The position numbers were made by a program, and so were the translations under genes. Shown piece by piece: positions 13,937 to 21,411 of a stretch of 33,841 nucleotides of DNA; the stretch's first letter is position 1; every line of letters starts with the position of its first letter. The notes under the pieces are model-generated. The model saw only the letters and a list, made by a program, of their open reading frames with translations. It was not told the DNA's origin and did no database searches. Source of the stretch: Ignavibacteriota bacterium (GTDB taxonomy: Bacteria; Bacteroidota; Ignavibacteria; UBA10030); contig PLMK01000051.1 of assembly GCA_003142475.1 (NCBI GenBank), positions 1 through 33,841 of the forward strand, written 5' to 3'.

Positions 13937-13962
13937 GTCACTCCCGCGTACGCGGGTATGAC
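13937..13962. repeat. CCCGCGTACGCGGG palindromic repeat
   Basis: A 14-bp perfect palindrome (13943-13956) set in GTCACTCC...GTATGAC. It resembles the GTCATTCCCGCG...GCGGGAAT repeats widespread in bacterial genomes. Confidence 0.55.
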
Positions 13963-13995
13963 AAGAATAAGATACCGAGGTTAACGACACAATCA

Positions 13996-14085
13996 GTCAT
14001 TTCGAAGGCACGTAGCAAATGAGAAATCTTAATTTAAAAGAAAGATTTTTCGGTCCGCTCGGAATGACAAAGCGGTCGAAATGAC
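13996..14085. repeat. Imperfect inverted repeat of GTCATTTCGA type
   Basis: GTCATTTCGAAGG...GAGAAATCTT faces AAGAAAGATTTTTCGG...GGAATGAC (to 14068), then an extra GGTCGAAATGAC. This is the layout of a common intergenic palindrome in Bacteroidota-like genomes. Confidence 0.6.
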
Positions 14086-14125
14086 AAGAACACTCATTGG
14101 ATAGTAAGACAATTCTTTGCAGCAA

Positions 14126-14161
14126 TAAAAAACCGGGCCCCGTTGTTCTTCGGAGTCCGGT
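14126..14161 (-). terminator. GC-rich hairpin with T run on the minus strand
   Basis: ACCGGGCCCCG pairs with CGGAGTCCGGT with one mismatch around an 8-base loop. Read on the minus strand it is followed by six T, the form of a Rho-independent terminator, although no minus-strand gene feeds into it. A diverged copy lies at 12657-12685. Confidence 0.5.
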
Positions 14162-14486
14162 TGATTGTTATTACCCGACACATTTATTTTTTAGTATCCG
14201 ATTATTTCTCTGAGTCTTTACAGCAGCGAAACAGAATATGTGCGAGGACAAGCAATCCGATCGCCTGCCTCTTTCAATAAAAAGACTTAATCCTTCTTTC
14301 ATCCCTTTGGTCTATTACGCTTTGCGTATTTCTTCGGTAACGTATTAAAAGGAAATTATAAACCGACTGTTCGCATAAGAGCAGCAGCATCGATTCCTTT
14401 TCTCGCTTCATTATTATCCTATTTTATTTTGCCAGGGATTTTCACTATAAAGAGCTTTCATACATATTAAGAGAAAGAGAAATTCT

Positions 14487-15182
14487 ATGTGTTTTTCAGC
14501 AGAGGCAAGTTTCGCAGGCGGAGTTGTCATTTCAGCTATAGGTATTGCAACTGTCAGGGAAGTCCATAAACCTTCCCAGCTGGTCTTTGCGAGTATTCCT
14601 TTGTTCTTTGGACTACAACAATTTACCGAAGGCTTTTTATGGTTAACACTGCGAAGCCCGCATTTCGGCAATGTTCAAACATTTTGCACATATATGTTTT
14701 TAATAATGGCAGAGGTTCTTTGGCCAACGATGATTCCCATTTCAGTTCTTTTCATGGAAAAGAGTAAAAAAAGAAAAAAGATATTATGGGTTCTGCTCGT
14801 TATGGGGTTATTAGTGTCATTGTATTATGCTTTTTGTTTATTGTTTTTCAATGTCACACCGCAAATCAACGGTTATCATATTCAGTATAAGTCCGATTTC
14901 CCCAGCTCCTGGACTATGCTGGCTTTTATGTTCTACTTTATTGCTTCTGTCATTCCCCTTTTTGTTTCGAGTATTAAAAGGACGCATCTTTTAGGCATAT
15001 TAATGTTTTTATCGTTAATAGTTACTGCGGTATTTTATTTGCAATATCTTGCTTCAGTATGGTGCTTTTTTGCCGCACTCATGAGCGGGGTTATCTTCTG
15101 GATCCTCAGAGATGCAAAGAAGAAATTCAATTTTGATAAAATTCATGCGCTGGAGAATCAGATCAAATCGATGATCGGATAA
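14487..15182 (+). CDS. DUF6629-type integral membrane protein
   Basis: A 231-residue protein with about six or seven transmembrane helices. The N-terminus MCFSAEASFAGGVVISAIGI, followed by PLFFGLQQFTEGFLWL, is the signature of a family of small membrane proteins of unknown function (DUF6629 type), which start with MCFSA.ASF and carry a QQ..EG..W motif. The rest is hydrophobic segments (about 95-115, 132-155, 165-185, 188-208) and a short basic cytoplasmic tail. The AGAGAAAGAGAAA before the ATG acts as ribosome-binding site. It is transcribed alone; a terminator follows at 15252. Confidence 0.78.
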   Translation: MCFSAEASFAGGVVISAIGIATVREVHKPSQLVFASIPLFFGLQQFTEGFLWLTLRSPHFGNVQTFCTYMFLIMAEVLWPTMIPISVLFMEKSKKRKKILWVLLVMGLLVSLYYAFCLLFFNVTPQINGYHIQYKSDFPSSWTMLAFMFYFIASVIPLFVSSIKRTHLLGILMFLSLIVTAVFYLQYLASVWCFFAALMSGVIFWILRDAKKKFNFDKIHALENQIKSMIG

Positions 15183-15190
15183 ATGAGCAA

Positions 15191-15217
15191 CCTATCTTCC
15201 TGAACTGAAGATAGGTC
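15191..15217. other. 10-bp hairpin just after the membrane-protein gene
   Basis: ACCTATCTTC (15191-15200) pairs with GAAGATAGGT (15208-15217) around a 7-base loop. There is no T run. It may stabilise the mRNA 3' end upstream of the terminator at 15252. Confidence 0.5.
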
Positions 15218-15251
15218 GGGTGTACAACTCTCTCGCAGCTTGCTTATTTAG

Positions 15252-15282
15252 AGGCCGATCCACCTAAGAACCGGCCTTTTAT
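15252..15282 (+). terminator. Probable terminator of the membrane-protein gene
   Basis: AGGCCG (15252-15257) and CGGCCT (15272-15277) form a stem followed by TTTT. It lies 70 bp after the stop codon. The rest of the gap to 15497 shows no gene. Confidence 0.5.
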
Positions 15283-15497
15283 ATTTTCGCATATCAATAA
15301 TCCGGCGAAGCTATATTTTCAGCGTCCTGCCTGGCATACTTTCTTTACATCCTGCTAAAGATGCTCTACGTCCTCCCGGTTAAAATATTGGCTGCGAAGA
15401 AATGCACTTTCGGTTTGGTCCGTATTTTTTATATCCTCCAGTGCGGAGTGCGACAATCTTGTAAAGCGGGATTACAAAAGCGTTGAAGTCGAAATAA

Positions 15498-16244
15498 TTA
15501 CTTTTCCGAAAGTTTTGCAAGCTGCTGCCGTGTTTCATCCTGCTGGTATTTCTCGCGGAAGCTTTTCGGCTGCATTTCTAAGATGCGGCGCAGGGAGGCG
15601 ACGGCTTGCGCTGTATCTCCCATCGCTTGATAGGTCAAGTAGAGTTCGTAATATGCGAATGAATTAGCCGGGTCGTAGTGCAGCGCTAATTTCAGATTCC
15701 GCACCGATGCCTCCAACGTTCCGGAAACGTCTTCGCCAAATACCACACGGACAACACCTTTCTCGAACCAGCTGAGCTTAGATCCTTCCCGTTCGAAGAT
15801 GGCACGAATGACATACGAATAGGAAAATGTAGAATCCCGCTCCAGTGATTTCTGCACGTGCTGCTTTACTTCTTTTCCGATGGAAATCTTTTTCCAAACT
15901 CCGACGAAGGGCAGAAGGCTTCCTTTGGCAAGTGCGTTCCAGAATTGTGTTGCCGCGCTGTCGGGGTAATAATGCGCAAGTGAGTCCGCATACATGACGG
16001 CTGTGCGGTATTCCGATTCTGACACTGTATCGTGACTCAAATGAATCTTTCCGTTGTCGTTATAGATGTGCACCATCCGGACGAGAGTATTATAATCTGT
16101 CGGGGATTCTTTGTATGCCTTTTTGTATTCTATTAATGCTTGGTTGTTGTCGAAGGCAAGATAGTATTTATCCCCGCGTGCCAGATGATTTTCTATCGGC
16201 AGGGGAGTAAAGAATAGTATAAGGGCAATGTATGGAATGAACAT
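15498..16244 (-). CDS. Exported or membrane-tethered TPR-repeat protein
   Basis: A 248-residue protein with a hydrophobic N-terminus (MFIPYIALILFF, a signal peptide or anchor). At least two clear TPR-like helix pairs are visible: DKYYLAFDNNQALIEYKKAY (25-44, then SPTDYNT) and the C-terminal pair ending SFAYYELYLTYQAMGDTAQA with VASLRRILEMQPKS. The middle part (SAATQFWNALAKGSLLPFVG and following) resembles bacterial TPR proteins of the RMD-like type. TPR repeats bind partner proteins; no partner is evident. It is a single-gene unit, convergent with the membrane-protein gene. A weak start region, but the frame has no better in-frame alternative. Confidence 0.78.
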   Translation of the reverse strand: MFIPYIALILFFTPLPIENHLARGDKYYLAFDNNQALIEYKKAYKESPTDYNTLVRMVHIYNDNGKIHLSHDTVSESEYRTAVMYADSLAHYYPDSAATQFWNALAKGSLLPFVGVWKKISIGKEVKQHVQKSLERDSTFSYSYVIRAIFEREGSKLSWFEKGVVRVVFGEDVSGTLEASVRNLKLALHYDPANSFAYYELYLTYQAMGDTAQAVASLRRILEMQPKSFREKYQQDETRQQLAKLSEK

Positions 16245-16413
16245 AATTAAGTCACATTGTGTGTATTATAGAACACATAGTTAGCCTGAGTAAGTTCCGC
16301 CAAACAACCCCGCCGTACGGGGTGACGTAAAGCGGCACATAATAGGCAAGAATTATACGTTCCCCCATAACAATTTATGCTCTTTCACATCTCTGAAATG
16401 GAACGGTACTCCT

Positions 16414-16434
16414 TATATGTATGTTTTACATATA
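16414..16434. promoter_or_regulatory. Dyad upstream of the outer-membrane/DoxX gene pair
   Basis: TATATGTA (16414-16421) and TACATATA (16427-16434) form an 8-bp inverted repeat with a 5-base spacer, 46 bp before the start codon at 16480. The symmetry suggests an operator for a dimeric repressor; the regulator is unknown. Confidence 0.4.
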
Positions 16435-16479
16435 AACAATGGAAGCTGTTGTTTTCAAAAATATTAAAGACTGATATCA

Positions 16480-17226
16480 ATGCCGCTTCGACGCACACTC
16501 AGGTTAATTTTTTGTCTCCAGTTCTTTTGGATACTCTTCGTCACTGACGTGTTGGCCGGTCCCCCTTTTAAGACTGACGATCCGCAACCTGTTGACTATC
16601 TTCATTGGGAGTTCTATGTTGCATCCGTGCAGCAATTCGGAAGGCACGAGATCGACGCAACATGCCCTCATTTGGAGGTTAACTACGGAGTAGTGCCAGA
16701 CGTGCAGTTCCATGTTCTTCTCCCCATCGGATATGTACACACAGATAAGACAACTCACTTCGGTCTTTCGGATGCGGAGATCGGCATGAAATATAGATTC
16801 ATTGAAGAAACAGAAACACTCCCACAAATAGGACTCTTCCCTTTACTCGAGCTGCCGACTGGCGATGAAAATAAACAATTGGGTACGGAGAGAATCCAAG
16901 CATACTTTCCTGTATGGGCTCAAAAAAGCTGGGGAAAACTGACAACGTACGCAGGCGGAGGTTTTTGGTACAATTCCGGGCCACAGCAAAAGAATTGGAT
17001 ATATACTGGCTGGGAGGTTCAATACGATTTTTCACATGTGATTACGCTTGGAGGAGAGGTCTATTACCAGACTGCCGATGCCCAGGATTCTGAATCCAAG
17101 GGAGGGTTCAACATAGGCGGGTCTATTAATCTGACTGAGGAACATCATATTTTATTTTCTCTTGGCAGTAGTGTGTCTGGTCCAGAGACAATTACCGGAT
17201 ACATCGGTTATCAACTTACGATCTAA
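16480..17226 (+). CDS. Outer-membrane beta-barrel protein, transporter-like (phenol MetA-type)
   Basis: A 248-residue exported protein: signal peptide 1-26 (ending VLA-G), then GPPFKTDDPQPVDYLHWEFY, the standard opening of a family of outer-membrane proteins annotated as transporters, related to the MetA-type barrels of aromatic degradation clusters. The rest consists of amphipathic strands with alternating aromatic and polar residues (VNYGVVPDVQFHVLLPIGY, YAGGGFWYN, WEVQYDFSHVITLGGEVYY) and ends in a strand GYIGYQLTI suitable for barrel assembly. It likely forms a pore for small hydrophobic compounds. The DoxX-type gene begins 30 bp downstream, so both are probably co-transcribed. Confidence 0.8.
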   Translation: MPLRRTLRLIFCLQFFWILFVTDVLAGPPFKTDDPQPVDYLHWEFYVASVQQFGRHEIDATCPHLEVNYGVVPDVQFHVLLPIGYVHTDKTTHFGLSDAEIGMKYRFIEETETLPQIGLFPLLELPTGDENKQLGTERIQAYFPVWAQKSWGKLTTYAGGGFWYNSGPQQKNWIYTGWEVQYDFSHVITLGGEVYYQTADAQDSESKGGFNIGGSINLTEEHHILFSLGSSVSGPETITGYIGYQLTI

Positions 17227-17256
17227 ATAATCGGCTAAATAATCGAAAGACCAACT

Positions 17257-17754
17257 ATGGAAAAAGAAAACAGCAAATCGTCATTAAACGAATTCATTCA
17301 CTCACCATTGCCATACAAAGGGCTTGATAAGGCAATCTTCCTCATTCGAATGATGGTTGGCTGCGTGTTTCTTTCCGAGGGCATTCAGAAAATCTTGTTC
17401 TCTGAATCACTCGGTGTGGGTCGTTTTATCAAGATTGGTATCCCTGCGCCCGAGATTATGGCTCCCTTCGTCAGTGTTGTTGAAATAGTCTGCGGGACGC
17501 TTGTTCTTTTTGGCCTGATCACACGGCTCGCCGCTATTCCGCTCATTATTGATATGCTCGTTGCAATCTTAACAACTAAAATTCCGATTCTTCTGGAAAA
17601 GGGATTTTGGGCGATGGCACACGAGGCACGAGTCGATTTGGCAATGATACTTGGTTCACTTTTCCTTTTCATCGTAGGTGGAGGTCTGTGGTCGTTGGAC
17701 GGATTGATAGCAAAACATAGCAGTGAACGGAAACAAGAGATACATAAAACTTAA
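17257..17754 (+). CDS. DoxX-family inner-membrane protein
   Basis: A 165-residue protein with four predicted transmembrane helices. It matches the DoxX family: AIFLIRMMVGCVFLSEGIQK (25-44, the family's RxxxGxxFxxxGxxK helix), PFVSVVEIVCGTLVLFGLIT (helix 2), AAIPLIIDMLVAILTTKIP and a last helix in ARVDLAMILGSLFLFIVGGG. DoxX proteins are linked to quinone or thiosulfate redox and oxidative-stress functions in some species, but most members have no proven role. It lies 30 bp after the outer-membrane barrel gene, probably in one transcript. Confidence 0.88.
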   Translation: MEKENSKSSLNEFIHSPLPYKGLDKAIFLIRMMVGCVFLSEGIQKILFSESLGVGRFIKIGIPAPEIMAPFVSVVEIVCGTLVLFGLITRLAAIPLIIDMLVAILTTKIPILLEKGFWAMAHEARVDLAMILGSLFLFIVGGGLWSLDGLIAKHSSERKQEIHKT

Positions 17755-18000
17755 AAGCCGTGATCGGCCTGTCTGCACGAACGCCTGCGGAAGGCGGTCT
17801 TGCCTCACCGTTTTTGAGGTCGGTGATCACAGCATGCAAGAAACCGAGGTCATCTATCCAGTAAGGCCAGTAAGACGGTGAACGAGACGACTTCAGCTGT
17901 AGAACTCTTGGATTAAGATATCCTTTGTACTTTATTAAATGTCCACATATATTATCATCAAGGAGTTGGAAATATTGTGGAATGATGAGGGGAAAATAGT

Positions 18001-18708
18001 ATGGACGAGTTGAAAATGGAACCGCTGGAACCATTAGAAGTGCCAGAGCCGATAGAGAAACAAATTGCTTCATCAAATACGCAGCCATGGAATTTTAAGC
18101 GATGGATTCTTCCGGCATGTATTGTGCTGGGCATTCTCATTGTTGTAGGGATCTACTTGCTGTTTTCTCCTACCTCCGAGAAACTCACTGCACAGGTTTT
18201 CAAGTATGATATAATGCCGAGACCGGATACGGCGATGGTGGTTGTCTCTATCACAAATAAATAGGATAAAACGGCAATCATTGTACAATTGTATCCTGTT
18301 TTTTTCGGGAAGGAATATTCCAGTCTCTATGCAAGATCCATAGAAAAATCGACGATTGAAGGTGTCATACTGCCGCTGATAATGAATCCCGGTGAAGTTC
18401 GGATGCTGAAAATCCATTTTTCAATCGAGAAAAGTAATCTGGATAATTACGCCGATAAACTTAAGGATTCCAGTCATATCATAATCTTTAAGGATGGTCC
18501 ACCTCCTGGACAACTGCAAGGATCTCTCGGATTGGGCTGGAAGGTTGTGGATGCCGATGGAGAGAATTATACAAATACCGGACGTATTGTCTCTTATATT
18601 CTCACTCCAACGCCTGTGGGATTTGCAGACCGCACAGCTTTGACTCACTATTGGATAATCTCCGATGAACCGTTTGAATTATGTACGAATGAAGGTATCG
18701 TGAAATAA
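18001..18708 (+). pseudogene. Membrane-anchored gene interrupted by one in-frame TAG
   Basis: Codons from the ATG at 18001 (good GAGGGG ribosome-binding site) run for 87 residues to a TAG at 18262-18264, and the same frame then continues without interruption to 18708. Read through, the product would be 235 residues: an acidic Pro/Glu-rich cytoplasmic head (1-25), one transmembrane helix (about 34-55), and an extracytoplasmic domain that flows across the stop (VVVSITNK, stop, DKTAIIVQLYPVFFG, then EKSTIEGVILPLIMNPGEVR). The domain resembles a beta-sandwich with no known family. No internal start with a ribosome-binding site is seen just after the TAG, so this looks like a nonsense mutation, a sequencing error, or readthrough. 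Confidence 0.75.
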
Positions 18709-18896
18709 ATGAGAGTTGGCAAAATGATTTTATAGCCGCGACCGATGCCCGCGGCATATTGAAAATGATCAACACAAGATCACAGTAAAAATTTTCTCAG
18801 CTATTCTGCCGCTCCTTGCCTCTGTATCGCCGCTGATGTATATTTATTAAAAAGAAGTTTGTTGTATCTTATCTCCAAGCAGTTTCCAGAGAAATT

Positions 18897-19508
18897 ATGA
18901 ACATCAATTTGTTGATCACGTTTTTAATAGGGATGATAGTACTTGCAGCTACTCCGGGTCCCGGTGTATTCGGATCTATGGCAAAAGCGGCAGCCGAGGG
19001 TTTTAAAATGTCGCTTTTCTTCATCGGGGGACTGGTTATAGGAGATAGTATCTTACTTGCTCTTGCATTACTTGGATTGTCGGCGATCGCAAAACTGATG
19101 GGAGGCATGTTCCTGGCAATCAGGATTGCCGGGGGACTATACCTGGTATACCTTGGTATCAGGATGTTTAGAAGCAGCAGTATAAATGTGTCCGCAAAAA
19201 TGAAGAAGGAAGAAAATAAGTGGCAGACATGTTTGAGCGGTATGCTCCTGTCGCTCGGGAATCCCAAGCCGATTTTATTTTATGCAAGCGTGCTTCCCGC
19301 CATTATCAATTTTAACGAAGTAAGATTGATAGATGCTTTACTGATGATGGTACTCATTGCTTTCGTTTCTTTCACTGTGGTAGGGACATACAGTTATATC
19401 GCGAGCTTAACGCATAAAATACAAATGAGCGAGAAAATGCAGACAAGGACAAATCAGGCAGCCGGGTTTGTTATGGCGACCGTTGGGATATTTGTAATGA
19501 TACAGTAA
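18897..19508 (+). CDS. LysE/RhtB-family amino-acid exporter
   Basis: A 203-residue inner-membrane protein with about six helices. The family signature is at the N-terminus: LITFLIGMIVLAATPGPGVF (TPGP motif) followed by AAAEGFKMSLFFIGGLVIGD. The later LYLVYLGIRMFRSS and the cytoplasmic loop leading to SLGNPKPILFYASVLP also match LysE/RhtB transporters, which export amino acids such as lysine, threonine or homoserine lactones using the proton gradient. The substrate cannot be told from sequence. The length is typical. It stands alone between intergenic regions. Confidence 0.92.
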   Translation: MNINLLITFLIGMIVLAATPGPGVFGSMAKAAAEGFKMSLFFIGGLVIGDSILLALALLGLSAIAKLMGGMFLAIRIAGGLYLVYLGIRMFRSSSINVSAKMKKEENKWQTCLSGMLLSLGNPKPILFYASVLPAIINFNEVRLIDALLMMVLIAFVSFTVVGTYSYIASLTHKIQMSEKMQTRTNQAAGFVMATVGIFVMIQ

Positions 19509-19638
19509 GGTCGACCAATCGGCCATCAAGATTTTCATCAAAAAAAATGTTAGAATCCAATAGTCTGTATCAATTCGGAATACACGACGATAACCATCAA
19601 TACTAATAAATCATCTCTCACACGAAAGGAAAAATCCT

Positions 19639-20217
19639 ATGCGCAAAATTATTTCTGCTTTCATGTTGAGCGCACTTACTGCGCTGCTCGTTACATTCGC
19701 TTCGGCTCAAGCGAAAAAACCAGTCGAACCTCCAAAACCTGCTCAAAGTTCCTCTCAAGAGTTGTTATGGGGATGGAACAGTGTCGGGAATAAATTGATT
19801 GCGATGGCGGAGGATTTTCCAGAAGATAAATACAACTTCAAAGCTCAGAAGGATGAGCGGACGTTCGGCGATAATCTCCTGCACGTTGCAGTAGATTACT
19901 ATTACATGATCAATGCCATCAAAGGGTCAGAAGTGGGGTACATCGGGAACGGTGATTCTTTGCGGAAAAAGTATCCGACAAAAACAGACATCGTGAAATA
20001 CCTGAAACAGGCAGTCGCCGACGGTGCGGATCTGATTAAAGCGCAAGGGGACAGCGGATTGATGCGCGAATTTAAATTTCCATGGGGCAATATGATGGTT
20101 CACGGTTCGTTCGGTTGGATGGGTACTCTCGAGCATGCAGGCGAACATTATGGACAATTGGTAGTGTATTACCGCCTCAACGGAATGATACCGCCCGCAT
20201 CCCGGCCGAGAAAATAA
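19639..20217 (+). CDS. Secreted DinB-family protein
   Basis: A 192-residue exported protein. Signal peptide 1-24 (cleavage near ASAQA) is followed by a short Pro-rich linker and a DinB four-helix domain. The metal-binding histidines fit H82 (NLLHVAVDYYY), H166 and H170 (LEHAGEHYGQLVVYYRLNG), and the closing IPPASR is characteristic. Periplasmic DinB proteins of this form are common in Bacteroidota and Acidobacteria; their chemistry is unknown, though cytoplasmic relatives use thiol cofactors. An AAAGGA ribosome-binding site supports the start. Single gene. Confidence 0.9.
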   Translation: MRKIISAFMLSALTALLVTFASAQAKKPVEPPKPAQSSSQELLWGWNSVGNKLIAMAEDFPEDKYNFKAQKDERTFGDNLLHVAVDYYYMINAIKGSEVGYIGNGDSLRKKYPTKTDIVKYLKQAVADGADLIKAQGDSGLMREFKFPWGNMMVHGSFGWMGTLEHAGEHYGQLVVYYRLNGMIPPASRPRK

Positions 20218-20346
20218 TAGAGGCGAAAGATAGCGGAGAGGAAATCCTCACTTGCGATTGACAAGACAGGTGAATTGAGGCGAGTAAACAAAGCGGTGGC
20301 CAGGGTGACATTGGCTACAGGAGTACTTAGAGAATATCGGAATTGT

Positions 20347-20568
20347 ATGAAATCAGAACAGCCGAATAATCCATTGCATGGAAAGACATTGGAAACAATC
20401 TTGCATCATTTGGTAGATCACTATGGGTGGGAACAAATGGGAGCAAGGGTTAAAATCAAATGCTTCAATGACAATCCAAGTATTCAATCGAGTTTAAAAT
20501 TTCTGCGTAAGACTCCCTGGGCACGCATAAAAGTGGAAAAGCTGTATCTTGAAAGCATAGGAAAATAA
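20347..20568 (+). CDS. VF530-family small protein
   Basis: A 73-residue protein of the VF530 (DUF2132) family, small conserved bacterial proteins thought to bind DNA on structural grounds. Diagnostic text: [20 protein letters not shown] (7-26), then [20 protein letters not shown] and [10 protein letters not shown]. The ATG at 20347 gives the usual N-terminus and length; an open extension to 20275 has no family support. Function and partners are unknown. Confidence 0.9.
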   Translation: MKSEQPNNPLHGKTLETILHHLVDHYGWEQMGARVKIKCFNDNPSIQSSLKFLRKTPWARIKVEKLYLESIGK

Positions 20569-20842
20569 ACATCGGCTGAGATCAATAGCATCGCCTATAG
20601 AAATATCGTATAGATGTTGACCGGAAAATGCTCGATTTTTTTTAACGAAAATTAGCCTTATATAGGAAATGATGAAAATATATAGTATCCTACATCCAGA
20701 GAGATACACTATAGGATTCGTTAATAATCAATGGTTCCTGCCAAATAATAACTCATGATAACGCTTCTAGAGAAAATCACTTGTATAGATCACGTATCAA
20801 ACAACAGTAAACAATAACAATTTCTTTTAAAGGAGAAACACC
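20569..20842. promoter_or_regulatory. Long leader/intergenic region before the RRM gene
   Basis: 274 bp without a gene. An AT-rich segment with an imperfect inverted repeat TATAGTATCC / GATACACTATA (about 20681-20713) lies within it. Genes for small RRM and cold-shock proteins often carry long structured leaders, so this may be a 5' untranslated control region; direct evidence is lacking. Confidence 0.3.
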
Positions 20843-21151
20843 ATGAAAATGTATGTCGGTAATCTGTCACGCGATATTACGGAAGACGAATTGAAAAAGG
20901 AATTTGGAGCGTTTGGGGCAGTTGATTCTGTTGCTCTCATAAAAGACAAATTTACCGGAACAGCGAAGGGATTCGGATTTGTAGAGATGCCGGTAAAATC
21001 GGAAGCAGAGGCGGCTATTGCCGGATTGAATGATAAAGAACTCAATGGGCGGAAATTGGTGGTGAACGAAGCACGTCCGATGGCCGACAGAAAGTCGGGA
21101 GATCGCGGACGCGGCGGTAACGGCGGCGGTGGAAACCGTTCTCGGTACTAA
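20843..21151 (+). CDS. RRM-type RNA-binding protein
   Basis: A 102-residue protein with one RNA-recognition motif: RNP2 MYVGNL (3-8) and RNP1 KGFGFVEM (42-49), with the expected aromatic residues for RNA stacking, followed by a short Arg/Gly/Asn-rich tail (RGRGGNGGGGNRSRY). This is the standard small bacterial RRM protein found in cyanobacteria and Bacteroidota, usually cold- or stress-induced and acting on mRNA. A strong AAAGGAG ribosome-binding site precedes the ATG. Confidence 0.95.
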   Translation: MKMYVGNLSRDITEDELKKEFGAFGAVDSVALIKDKFTGTAKGFGFVEMPVKSEAEAAIAGLNDKELNGRKLVVNEARPMADRKSGDRGRGGNGGGGNRSRY

Positions 21152-21223
21152 CTATTCTGTATTTTTTGTCTCATCTTTTCCGCATCTCCGAGGGAGTTGC
21201 GCTCCGGAAGTGAGAAATCCTCG

Positions 21224-21249
21224 TAGGGACGTATAATTATACGTCCCTA
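21224..21249. repeat. Perfect 26-bp palindrome
   Basis: TAGGGACGTATAA followed by its exact reverse complement. It belongs to the same family as 7529-7556, 8441-8468 and 1707-1729. Confidence 0.8.
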
Positions 21250-21325
21250 TAAAATAAAAATATTGTAACCACGATGGTTCGGTTTCGCTCACCATTCAAA
21301 CACTCAAACACAGTTATCTCTGTGC

Positions 21326-21352
21326 TATATGCATCAGTAATTTATGCATATA
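21326..21352. promoter_or_regulatory. Inverted repeat upstream of the GH31 gene
   Basis: TATATGCAT (21326-21334) and ATGCATATA (21344-21352) form a perfect 9-bp dyad with a 9-base spacer, 60 bp before the GTG start. This looks like an operator site; the repressor or activator is unknown. Confidence 0.4.
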
Positions 21353-21411
21353 TTAGACTATCTTATGTACGAATGATAGAGTATAGTCCTGCAATGAAGG
21401 AGTGATTTATT

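Larger units (their letters stand above)
13904..14486. other. Non-coding stretch rich in interspersed palindromes
   Basis: 583 bp without a gene. It contains three separate repeat-like elements (13937-13962, 13996-14085, 14126-14161). From 14165 to 14486 I see no gene, remnant or clear structure apart from the likely leader of the membrane-protein gene. Confidence 0.6.

Noticed and set aside
17669-18088. 139-codon minus-strand frame opposite the DoxX end and the TAG-interrupted gene
   Set aside because: It overlaps two better-supported plus-strand genes and shows no known family or ribosome-binding site.
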